A stretch of DNA of 64,000 bases from Saccharomycopsis crataegensis (Eukaryota; Ascomycota; Saccharomycetes; Ascoideales; Saccharomycopsidaceae): contig NW_027043820.1 in NCBI RefSeq assembly GCF_037102585.1, positions 372,001 through 436,000 on the forward strand. The letters are read 5' to 3'. Made by a program: the position numbers and the translations under genes. Of the stretch, positions 11,301 through 23,220 are shown in pieces (within the stretch, counting starts at the first letter, position 1; the number at the start of each line of letters is the position of its first letter). Under the pieces are notes generated by a model that was not told where the DNA came from, ran no database searches, and saw only the letters and a program-made list of their open reading frames with translations.

Positions 11301-14300
11301 GAAAGATAACGGAGTCTTCAAGGGAAGACTTGTTGCTCGAGGATTCACACAGGTGAAGGGTATTGACTACAATGAGACATTCTTACCTGTGGTGCGTTAT
11401 GAATCTATCAGGTTGATGTTGAGTATCGCTGCCAAGAATGGAATGGCAGTTCATCAGATGGATGTCAAGACAGCTTTTCTCAATGGGTTTCTTCAAGAAG
11501 AATTATACATGACACAGCCGGAAGGGTATGTGGTTAAAGGAAGGGAAACCAGTGTCTTGAGATTGAAGAAAAGCTTGTATGGTTTGAAACAGGCTCCCTT
11601 GGTGTGGAATGAAAGAATCCACAGTGTTTTGTCGTCGCTTGGTTTTGTCAGAAACGGTGCTGAATATTGTTTGTACTCAAGAAAGTCTGAAAAGTCATTT
11701 GTAATGGTTGCCCTCTATGTTGACGACTTATTGATAGCTGGTACCTCGGATTTTGCTATTGGAAAAGTCAAATCTGAATTGATGAATGTTTTCAAGATGA
11801 AAGACTTGGGAGTTGTCAAGAAATTTTTAGGCATGAATATTTCTCAAGATGATGGTGGTATCAACATGAGTTTGAAGGACTACATTGGTTCCATGTTGAA
11901 GGAATTTGGAATGGAGAATTGCAACCACGATAAGACGCCTACAATTTCTGGCCAAGAACTTACGTTGGTGGATGCCAATGCTGAAACATGTGATGCTACA
12001 GACTATAGATCTTTAGTTGGAAAATTGTTGTTTGCTGCCAATACTGTTAGGAGCGATATTAGTTATATCGTCGGTGTTTTATCAAGATATCTCAAGGAGC
12101 CAAAGGAGGTCCATTACAAGGCAGCTAAAAGAGTGTTGAGATATTTGAAAGGTACAAAAGAATTAGGTATAAGATATGAGGCTGGAGATAAAGGAGATGG
12201 TGAACTAGTTGGATATTGTGATGCTGACTGGGCTGGAGATAAGTCAGACAGAAAGTCTACTACTGGGTTTGTGTTCAAATATGCCAATGGTGCAATCACA
12301 TGGAGATCTAAGAAACAAGCAACGGTTGCTCTTTCTACAGCTGAAGCAGAATATATGTCTCTCAGCGAAGGTGTGAAAGAGGCATTGTGGTTGAAACAGG
12401 TCTTTGAACAGTTTGGCCTTAACACTGGTGCAGTGAAGATTTATGATGATAACCAGGGGTGTATTGAAATGGCCAAACATCCAGCTTTCCATCACCGTAC
12501 CAAACATATTGATATCAGGACTCATTTCATCAGGGATCACATTGGATCTGGGACAATTGATTTGCAATACCTTAATACTGGAATCATGGTTGCTGACATG
12601 TTCACTAAAGGTCTTGCTGCTCCTCAATTCATAGAGCTAAGAAAGCTTTGTGGTATGGTGACTTTGAATTGAGAGAGGGTGTTGAGTTGACAATCCAAAG
12701 TCATATATTGGGTTTTGTACAGATGGCTCAACGGTTAACACGGGTATCAATGTGTTGAATAGATCCTGGGTTCGAGTCTCGGATAAGACGGTTTATTTAC
12801 CATGGCTGAGCAATATATAATCTGCATGTGATTATGACTCAGCCTAATAATTAGTCATTGTGCATATGATTAATCATCTAGAATGTTCTAGATGGATGTA
12901 TGATTACAAATCATATATATTGGTCTTATTATAAATATGGGGCCTCTCCCCATAGTTTGAGTTTATATTTTGTTATTTAAATAGTTAGTTAGTTAAGAAG
13001 AATAAGAATAATAACAAGGATAGTTTGATAGTATTTGTTATTGGTAATGACTACTGTAACTAGGGTTACAAAACTTCAACAGTATCAACATGAGTTTGAA
13101 GGACTACATTGGTTCCATGTTGAAGGAATTTGGAATGGAGAATTGCAACCACGATAAGACGCCTACAATTTCTGGCCAAGAACTTACGTTGGTGGATGCC
13201 AATGCTGAAACATGTGATGCTACAGCCTATAGATCTTTAGTTGGAAAATTGTTGTTTGCTGCCAATACTGTTAGGAGCGATATTAGTTATATCGTCGGTG
13301 TTTTATCAAGATATCTCAAGGAGCCAAAGGAGGTCCATTACAAGGCAGCTAAAAGAGTGTTGAGATATTTGAAAGGTACGAAAGAATTAGGTATAAGATA
13401 TGAGGCTGGAGATAAAGGAGATGGTGAACTAGTTGGATATTGTGATGCTGACTGGGCTGGAGATAAGTCAGACAGAAAGTCTACTACTGGGTTTGTGTTC
13501 AAATATGCCAATGGTGCAATAACATGGAGGTCCAAGAAACAAGCAACGGTTGCTCTTTCTACAGCTGAAGCAGAATATATGTCTCTCAGCGAAGGTGTGA
13601 AAGAGGCATTGTGGTTGAAACAGGTCTTTGAGGAGTTTGGCCTCAACACTGGTGCAGTGAAGATTTATGATGATAACCAGGGGTGTATTGAGATGGCAAA
13701 GCATCCAGCTTTCCATCACCGTACCAAACATATTGATATCAGGACTCATTTCATCAGGGATCACATTGGATCTGGGACAATTGATTTGCAATACCTTAAT
13801 ACTGGAATCATGGTTGCTGACATGTTCACTAAAGGTCTTGCTGCTCCTCAATTCATAGAGCTAAGAAAGCTTTGTGGTATGGTGACTTTGAATTGAGAGA
13901 GGGTGTTGAGTTGACAATCCAAAGTCATATATTGGGTTTTGTACAGATGGCTCTGTTGAGTTGACAATCCAAAGTCATATATTGGGTTTTGTACAGATGG
14001 CTCAACGGTTAACACGGGTATCAATGTGTTGAATAGATCCTGGGTTCGAGTCTCGGATAAGACGGTTTATTTACCATGGCTGAGCAATATATAATCTGCA
14101 TGTGATTATGACTCAGCCTAATAATTAGTCATTGTGCATATGATTAATCATCTAGAATGTTCTAGATGGATGTATGATTACAAATCATATATATTGGTCT
14201 TATTATAAATATGGGGCCTCTCCCCATAGTTTGAGTTTATATTTTGTTATTTAAATAGTTAGTTAGTTAAGAAGAATAAGAATAATAACAAGGATAGTTT

Positions 14301-17300
14301 GATAGTATTTGTTATTGGTAATGACTACTGTAACTAGGGTTACAAAACTTCAACAGGTTATGAGTTCAAATGCTCTTACTTCGTTTGCTGCTGATGAAAA
14401 GTTGAAAGGTTCATCAAACTTCTATGATTGGTTCACATTGATCAGTGTCAAGATGAAGATGAAAGGTCTTGGGTTATATGCTTATTTGATCAATGGAGAG
14501 ACCGGAACTGACGGTCTGGAAGACTCAAACGAAGTTGCTCAATTGGTTGCTACTATGGATGAAATTATCTCTACGGTTGTCTTTAACAGTATCACTGGCG
14601 CTGCTTTGACTAAGGCCTCGGAATTCGATGGTACCGGCAGAAACTTGTTTATGTTTCTCAAGGAGGCCTATGGTACTTTGACTGTTACCAATGCTGTGGG
14701 TATTATTTGTGATTTAATGGACAACAAATGGTTGAAAACTAAAGAAGGAAAAGTGGAACACTTTATTGATGCTTTTAATCATTTTAAAAACACGGTTGGT
14801 AAGATGGACGGAACCACGGTCCTTTGTGCGTTATTTTTGGGCTTAGGTCAAAAGGCTGGATTTGGTAACAGCCTTTCTAGAGAAGTCATGACTGCGTATG
14901 AATCTAGAAACGGCAGAACAGTTGGTAATGTTGATCTCGGTCTTGTTCAAGATTTAACAAGAGAGATTATTGGAGATAAATCTATTGGGTCTGCTAATGT
15001 TGATAACACTGAGCCGGTGTTTGCAGTTAAGAAACAATATAGATGTTTCAATTGTGGAAAGCCTGGTCATTTTAAAAGAGACTGCAAATCACCAAAGGCA
15101 CAAAAGTTGATTGGAGATGGTAGAAACCCATCACCATCGTGGTATGCATTTATGGGAATGCATGGTAACAACTCCAGGGTGTATTTTGATTCAGGTGCCT
15201 CGCAACATATCTTAAACAATAAGAGCTTGTTCAAGACGATCAGACCGTTTGGAGGAGAGATCTCCGGGATTGATGGCGGTGGTGTTGCTGTTGCAGGTAT
15301 TGGGTCTGCGGAGTTCAAATTACGTGATAATACCAATATTGAAATCAAAGATGCTTATTATGTTCCAGACTCAAAAGCCAACTTGATTTCAGTTTCCAAG
15401 GCTACTCTGAATGGTGCGAAATTATTGTTTGAAGGAAACAAAGTGAAAATGTATCCGGAAATGAAGGTTATTGGTACCAAGGATCCTCTGATGAATGGGC
15501 TTTACAGATTATCTACTGATGCTAATGGTGTTGCTTTTAACAGTATTGATAAGGGTGGTCTCTGGCACCAAAGACTCGGACACCCAAGTGCTAATATTTT
15601 ACAGAAAGCTAACAAAATGTTTAAGCTTGTTAAAGGGAAAATCTTGGGGGACAATGCTGTTATTCGATGCGACTGTTGCCTTGCTGCTAAAGGAACAGTC
15701 CAAAAACCAAAGGTGGGTCATGGTTCTAAACCTAAGAGACCATTGGAATTGTTGCATATGGATGTTTGTGGTCCTTTTAGCTATGGCTCGATTGATTCGA
15801 GTGCCTACTTTCTTACGATAGTAGATGGATATGCCAAGTATGTGGAAACTCGATGCTTAACTCAAAAGTCCGAGTGCACGGCTCAGATTATTGACTTCAT
15901 AAACTACTCTGAGACAATGTTCAAGTCACAAGGAAAAGACTTTAGAGTTGGAACCATAAGAACTGATAATGGTGGAGAATTCATTACAGGCCAATTGCAC
16001 GCGTTCTTGCGACGAAAAGGAATTGCTCATGAGTTGACGGTGCCACACCATAGTTATCAGAATGGTGTTGCTGAAAGAATGAATCGGACCATTCAAGATA
16101 AAACAAGATCTTTGATGATTGGGGCATCCATGCCTGCGCAATTTTGGCCAGAGGCAGTTCGTACTGCTGCTTATTTGACCAACAGAACACCATCCCGAGT
16201 GATTGGTTTTCAGACTCCGTATCGTCGTTGGTTTGGTTATAATCCAGGACTTGATCATCTTCGTTGTTTTGGTTGTATTGGATATGTTGTTGTTCCCCAT
16301 AAATTGAGATATGGGAAACTTGGTGCTACTTCGAAAATGTGTGTTATGCTTGGGTATGATAGAAATCGGTGTGCTTATAGGATGTTTGATCCCGAAGCAA
16401 ATAGAGTTGTTACGGCTGCCCAAGTGAACTTCGATGAGTCAAGATATTATTTTCAAGATGGAAAGAAGTCCTCCACTGTTGCACCAGAAGAAAGGATTGG
16501 AATTTCTGGCGGAGGAGGGGGAGGTATCATTGGTGGAATATCTGCTGCTCCAATTATTATGAATGATGATTTGGTTGATATTGATGTTGGTAGTAGAAAT
16601 GGCTCTGCATACCATGATGATGAAACTACGTCCCAAATCTCAGTTGATGATGCAAGCATGGTATCTGAAAGTGATGCACCTGATAAAGACATTGAAATGT
16701 CCATTGTGGAAACCAAGGAGTATGGGGACGGAGAATTGATTCCCTCAAAAGTTTATGATGATGCTTTTCAGTTGGTTACTGCTACGAAAAGAAAAAGATC
16801 ATCAGGTTCTAGAGTCAAGGAAAGCAGGGGTATAATTAAGAGAAACCCATTTGGTATTTTGGCTGAAATAGAAGAACAGCCTGACACATTCAGCTCAGAT
16901 TCAGAGAGGGAAAGTGTTACTGAGAAACCACAAAGAAAGAAGTTCAGGAATACAAGAAATTCAGAAGAGTTGACTTCGTTTGTTCCAAATGGCAGTAGCA
17001 ATGATGACTTGGTGGTTTCGAAAATTGAGCCTCATATTGAAGAGCCAAGTGATTGTGATGAAGAATCAGAACTGAATGATGATACCAAAAGCAAGTTGTT
17101 AGAATACAAACCTGTGAATTACGTTGCTACATGCTTCATGGCTGGTGAAGCTGACGCTATATCTGGAGGAACTGATGTTCCTGGAAACTACAAGGAAGCT
17201 ATGAAGAGCGATGAAAGAGTGGAATGGAAGCGCGCTTGTGACGAAGAAATAGCTGCTCACAAGGAGAATTCCACTTATGAATTGGTCGAGTTGCCGAAAG

Positions 17301-20300
17301 GAAGAAAGCCAATTACATGTCGTTGGGTCTTTGCAAAGAAAGATAACGGAGTCTTCAAGGGAAGACTTGTTGCTCGAGGATTCACACAGGTGAAGGGTAT
17401 TGACTACAATGAGACATTCTTACCTGTGGTGCGTTATGAATCTATCAGGTTGATGTTGAGTATCGCTGCCAAGAATGGAATGGCAGTTCATCAGATGGAT
17501 GTCAAGACAGCTTTTCTCAATGGGTTTCTTCAAGAAGAATTATACATGACTCAGCCAGAAGGGTATGTGGTTAAGGGAAAAGAAAACCAGCGTCTTGAGG
17601 TTGAAGAAAAGCTTGTATGGATTAAAACAAGCCCCGTTAGTGTGGAATGAAAGAATCCACAGTGTATTGTCGTCGCTTGGTTTTGTTAGAAACGGTGCTG
17701 AATATTGTTTGTACTCAAGAAAGTCTGAAAAGTCATTTGTGATGGTTGCCCTCTATGTTGACGACTTATTGATAGCTGGTACCTCAGATTTTGCTATTGG
17801 AAAAGTCAAATCTGAATTGATGAATGTTTTCAAGATGAAAGACTTGGGAGTTGTCAAGAAATTTTTAGGCATGAATATTTCTCAAGATGGCGGTGGTATC
17901 TGTTGAGTTGACAATCCAAAGTCATATATTGGGTTTTGTACAGATGGCTCAACGGTTAACACGGGTATCAATGTGTTGAATAGATCCTGGGTTCGAGTCT
18001 CGGATAAGACGGTTTATTTACCATGGCTGAGCAATATATAATCTGCATGTGATTATGACTCAGCCTAATAATTAGTCATTGTGCATATGATTAATCATCT
18101 AGAATGTTCTAGATGGATGTATGATTACAAATCATATATATTGGTCTTATTATAAATATGGGGCCTCTCCCCATAGTTTGAGTTTATATTTTGTTATTTA
18201 AATAGTTAGTTAGTTAAGAAGAATAAGAATAATAACAAGGATAGTTTGATAGTATTTGTTATTGGTAATGACTACTGTAACTAGGGTTACAAAACTTCAA
18301 CAGTATCAACATGAGTTTGAAGGACTACATTGGTTCCATGTTGAAGGAATTTGGAATGGAGAATTGCAACCACGATAAGACGCCTACAATTTCTGGCCAA
18401 GAACTTACGTTGGTGGATGCCAATGCTGAAACATGTGATGCTACAGCCTATAGATCTTTAGTTGGAAAATTGTTGTTTGCTGCCAATACTGTTAGGAGCG
18501 ATATTAGTTATATCGTCGGTGTTTTATCAAGATATCTCAAGGAGCCAAAGGAGGTCCATTACAAGGCAGCTAAAAGAGTGTTGAGATATTTGAAAGGTAC
18601 GAAAGAATTAGGTATAAGATATGAGGCTGGAGATAAAGGAGATGGTGAACTAGTTGGATATTGTGATGCTGACTGGGCTGGAGATAAGTCAGACAGAAAG
18701 TCTACTACTGGGTTTGTGTTCAAATATGCCAATGGTGCAATAACATGGAGGTCCAAGAAACAAGCAACGGTTGCTCTTTCTACAGCTGAAGCAGAATATA
18801 TGTCTCTCAGCGAAGGTGTGAAAGAGGCATTGTGGTTGAAACAGGTCTTTGAGGAGTTTGGCCTCAACACTGGTGCAGTGAAGATTTATGATGATAACCA
18901 GGGGTGTATTGAGATGGCAAAGCATCCAGCTTTCCATCACCGTACCAAACATATTGATATCAGGACTCATTTCATCAGGGATCACATTGGATCTGGGACA
19001 ATTGATTTGCAATACCTTAATACTGGAATCATGGTTGCTGACATGTTCACTAAAGGTCTTGCTGCTCCTCAATTCATAGAGCTAAGAAAGCTTTGTGGTA
19101 TGGTGACTTTGAATTGAGAGAGGGTGTTGAGTTGACAATCCAAAGTCATATATTGGGTTTTGTACAGATGGCTCTGTTGAGTTGACAATCCAAAGTCATA
19201 TATTGGGTTTTGTACAGATGGCTCAACGGTTAACACGGGTATCAATGTGTTGAATAGATCCTGGGTTCGAGTCTCGGATAAGACGGTTTATTTACCATGG
19301 CTGAGCAATATATAATCTGCATGTGATTATGACTCAGCCTAATAATTAGTCATTGTGCATATGATTAATCATCTAGAATGTTCTAGATGGATGTATGATT
19401 ACAAATCATATATATTGGTCTTATTATAAATATGGGGCCTCTCCCCATAGTTTGAGTTTATATTTTGTTATTTAAATAGTTAGTTAAGAAGAATAAGAAT
19501 AATAACAAGGATAGTTTGATAGTATTTGTTATTGGTAATGACTACTGTAACTAGGGTTACAAAACTTCAACACCACGTGACTAACGAACAAGAAAGAGTT
19601 CGAACTACAAAAGAAGAAGAGATTTTTAAACAATATGCAGATGTTTTTCAATTGAAGTTACCAGAAGGAGGATCTAACTTCACCGGAGTCAAACACGAGA
19701 TACATGTATTGAGCGACTCCAAGGCACCATTCAAAGCTCCATACCGACTCTCACCTCAAGATCGAGCCGAGCTCAAGACGCAGATTAATGAACTACTCCG
19801 GCAAAAGTTAATATTTCCGGTTGCGTCTCCTTATGGCGCCCCAGTGCTTTTTGTTAAGAAGAAGGATGGAACGAAACGGCTCTGCGTGGATTACCGAGGC
19901 TTAAATGAGATAACTATCAAGTCAAGATTTCCACTACCAAGAATAGATGACCTACTCGACCTCATCAAGAACGCCAAAATATTTTCCAAGCTTGATTTGG
20001 TTTCCGGTTATCATCAAATCGCCATCAGCCCAGCTGATCGGCACAAAACCGCCATGGTCACGCCGTTTGGCCAATACGGTTGGAATTGCATGCCGTTTGG
20101 CCTCACGAATGCTCCTGCCACGTTCCAACTGGCTATGAATGAATTACTTTTACCGCTTGAAGAATTTTGCGTCGTCTACTTAGACGACGTATTGATTTTC
20201 AGCACAAGTGAGGCCGAGCATCGTAAGCATATCGACGCTGTGATATCTACCCTCCAAAAAGCTGGTTTAATTATTAGCAAACGCAAATCAGAATTCTTTT

Positions 20301-22504
20301 TGGCTGAAGTCTCGTTCCTTGGTTAGCAGATTGATGCCGCCGGTGTTCATGTGGAGCCTGGGAAAATTGAAGCTATCCAACGATTTACGGTATCCACCCC
20401 GGAAGAAGCTCATTCTTTTATAGGAATAGCCAGTTATTACCGCCGTTTTATTGAACACTTTGCCGAATTAGCCCGCCCTGTCCATCAATATGTCAACGGG
20501 AAGATAGAATACAGTGACGAGGTAAAGAACGCGGTTGGCGAGTTAAAGCGGAAATTGATTTCTGCTCCGGTCCTTATGAACTTCGACAGTACCAAGCCAC
20601 TCCGAGTCACAACCGACGCCTCTGGTTTTACTTTAGGCGCCGTGTTGGAACATGTGGCCCCGAATGGAAAAACAGAGGGTGTAGTGGCCTACTTTTCGAA
20701 GGGCCTTATCGGGGCCCAACTTAGGTACCCAGTCAGGGAGAAGGAACTTCTAGCCATCATTGAGTCATTGAAGAAGTGGCGTCACTACCTCGTCGCTCCA
20801 TTTGAAGTGGTAACTGACCATCATTCCCTCACCTACCTCAATTCCGCCAAGAATGAAGGCAATCAAAGATTGCTCAGATGGCAAGATTTCATTGCGGACT
20901 TTAACTTTACGGTGAAATACCGTCCCGGAGTTACCAATAAAGCTGCTGATGCTTTATCGCGAATGAAAATCAATGCCATGATTATTGACTCGGTTGGTGA
21001 AGACGAATATAAGGCTGATGCTTATTTTTCCGAATTGTGGAAGGTCCTTGACGGGGAATTAGAGTGTCCGAAAGAACTAAAATCCATTATTCAACGGTAT
21101 CAGTTTGCTGAGTTGGCAGGACGCCGACAAATCATTTACCAAATGACTCCGATGGACAAACCCCGGCTTTGTGTGCCTGGAGGGAAAACCAGATACCGGT
21201 TATTGCAAGGCGTCCACACGGCCGAGGCTGCGCTTCATATGGGTACGACTAAGATGCTATATCAGTTACAGGAGAGTGGGTTCTACTGGCCTAAGATGCT
21301 TAAGACTATTGCCCTGTTTGTCAAGAAGTGTGATATTTGTACGAAGGTAAAACCCACGAATAGACGCCCGGAAGGAATGCTACAAACCCCAACGATTCCT
21401 GCCCAGAGATGGTCTAACCTTACTATGGATTTTATAACAGGTTTTACTCCGAGCCGCGGATTCGATTCAATATTCGTGGTGGTGGATAGACTTACCAAAA
21501 GAGCAGTGTTCGTGCCTCATAAGAAAACCGATGATGCCGAAGCGGTTGCTAATTTATTTATGGATTATGTTGTCCGAGACCATGGCCTTCCAATGTCCAT
21601 CATTTCTGATCGAGACCCACTCTTCATCAGTCACATGTGGAAGACCCTTACCAAAATGTTAGGTGTTTCCCAGGATCTCTCCACCTCTGGCCACCCCGAG
21701 ACAGATGGCCAGACCGAACGACTCAACAGAGTATTGGTTCAATTGATGAGAACGTTGGCTGCTTCTTACGCGACTGAATGGGCTAAGTACTTGGGCATGG
21801 CACAGTTTGCCTACAACTCTCAGTACCAACTGGCTATTAGAACCACACCGTTTTTTGCTGATTTGGGCTATCATCCAAGATGTTGGCAAATCATTTATGA
21901 TATTCCATTGGCCACCGCGATTGGTGATGACTCTATGATTGGGGGGTACGAATTTGTTCATCGGCAAGAAAGGATCTTGGAATCAATTCAAGTACAATTA
22001 GCCGATACTCAAAAGGAGACAACAGCGAAGGTGAATAGAAAACGCTCCGACGTGGAGTATAAGGAAGGAGAATATGTGTTATTACACCGCCACGCGTTCA
22101 GAACAGCCCGAACTAGCAAGCAAAAGTTCTTACCGCCATTCCAAGGTCCGTATAAAATCGTCAAGGTACTAAATAACACCGCCTTCCAAATCCAAGTCTC
22201 AAGCAGGAAGATAATTACTGCCAATATACAATGGGTGAGGAAATATCACGCTATCCACATGATACTACCAGAAGTGGAAAGCGACCCGTGGTACAAGGAA
22301 AACATATCGGAAATCCAAATGATTGTTGATCTCGAAAAGGACTACGCCCTTGTCATGTACCCAGGGAAGGCAGACCCAGTGCCTGTCCCCGAAACTTGGA
22401 TCCGTTTAATTCCTCATGAGAAACGGATTACACTCCTCGACGAGCTTGATGACTTTTTGGCTAACAATAATGATCGAGACGACTCATTCTCCGAGGGGGG
22501 ATAA

Positions 22505-22792
22505 TGTTATATTATTGGATCATGGTTGGGTTGAGTCCTGGTTACCAACGGTATGGTACCATACGAAACCATGATCTGCATTACCTCATCGAGGTATCAC
22601 TTTATGTCCCACCGCTTATCTCTTATCCTTGTCGTATCGCCTTATGTTTAGCCTTTTATTCCCAGAACGGGTCCAACACCCCATTATTAGTTTCAATCAT
22701 TTTATTTATTTAAGGATTCAACATTCCTCTTATTTTCACCTTTATTTAGTTTAGAAAAAGGATCATCTTTGTGATCACCTAATTTGAATTTT
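22505..22792 (+). repeat. G1 3' LTR, first ~288 bp
   Basis: Repeat of the G1 5' LTR with about one difference. It stops at ...CTAATTTGAA where a LINE poly(T) begins. The remaining LTR end is found inverted at 37346-37392. Confidence 0.9.
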
Positions 22793-22978
22793 TTTTCCTT
22801 CAAAGTTCGATTTATTAATAAATATATAATTATATATATCTATGTAAAATCTTATAAGCTAATGCTCATTATATATGTTAGGGAAAACCATATCATATGG
22901 TGAAAAACCCTTTAGTGATAATTAATAGTATTTAAATAAAATGTTTTTTTTGTTATTGTTTTTGTTAATTTTTTTTTG
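22793..22978 (-). mobile_element. LINE-C copy C1 (3' tail only)
   Basis: A 5'-truncated insertion of about 185 bp holding only the LINE-C 3' UTR and poly(A) (T-run at the left). It matches the right-hand neighbourhood of 44050-44240. The hairpin ACCATATCATATGGT is present. The bases GAAT on the left and GAATC on the right look like a short target duplication taken from the LTR sequence. Confidence 0.8.
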
Positions 22979-23220
22979 AATCTTTTTTTTTTTTTAAAGA
23001 CAAAATTCAATATATTAATTAATTATATAACTATATATCTCATAAACTACCAAATGTAGTTTGAAAATTAAAGTGTTAAGGGAAAACCATTAATGGTGAA
23101 AAACCCTATTATTGAGAAAAAATGTTTTTATGCGTTTTTAAGGTTTTTAATTGTTTTATTTTTTTTTTTTTTTTTTGATTTTATTTTCTTGTTTTTCCCC
23201 ACCTATTTTTTCTTCTCCGC

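Larger units (their letters stand above)
7917..19572 (+). mobile_element. Ty1/copia (Ty5-like) tandem array, family 1, inside G1
   Basis: A single TSD, CCACG (7912-7916 and 19573-19577), brackets the whole array. Contents in order: LTR 7917-8318; full-length internal region 8319-12679; LTR 12680-13081; 3' pol segment 13082-13903; 50-bp LTR start 13904-13953; LTR 13954-14355; internal region 14356-17900; solo LTR 17901-18302 with its own TSD GTATC; rest of pol 18303-19124; 50-bp LTR start 19125-19174; LTR 19175-19572. Gag-pol is one frame in this family, with CCHC knuckle, DSGAS protease box, integrase and YVDD reverse transcriptase. LTRs are nearly identical, so it is young. Both internal copies carry a break or an insertion. 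Confidence 0.9.
6204..22792 (+). mobile_element. Ty3/gypsy element G1 (broken, split by a copia array)
   Basis: Parts: 5' LTR 6204-6532; putative primer-binding site TGGTAGCACCACTAGG just after it; gag-protease region ~6.56-7.81 kb with one CCHC knuckle and an LLDCGA protease box; reverse transcriptase, RNase H and integrase region 19573-22504 (YLDD box); polypurine run; 3' LTR from 22505. A Ty1/copia array is inserted in pol. The 3' LTR is cut at 22792 by LINEs, and its last ~47 bp lie inverted at 37346-37392, next to the CAACT flank that also precedes 6204. The two LTRs differ at about one site over their shared length, so the insertion is young. The element is broken: the insertions plus a few small lesions. 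Confidence 0.88.
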
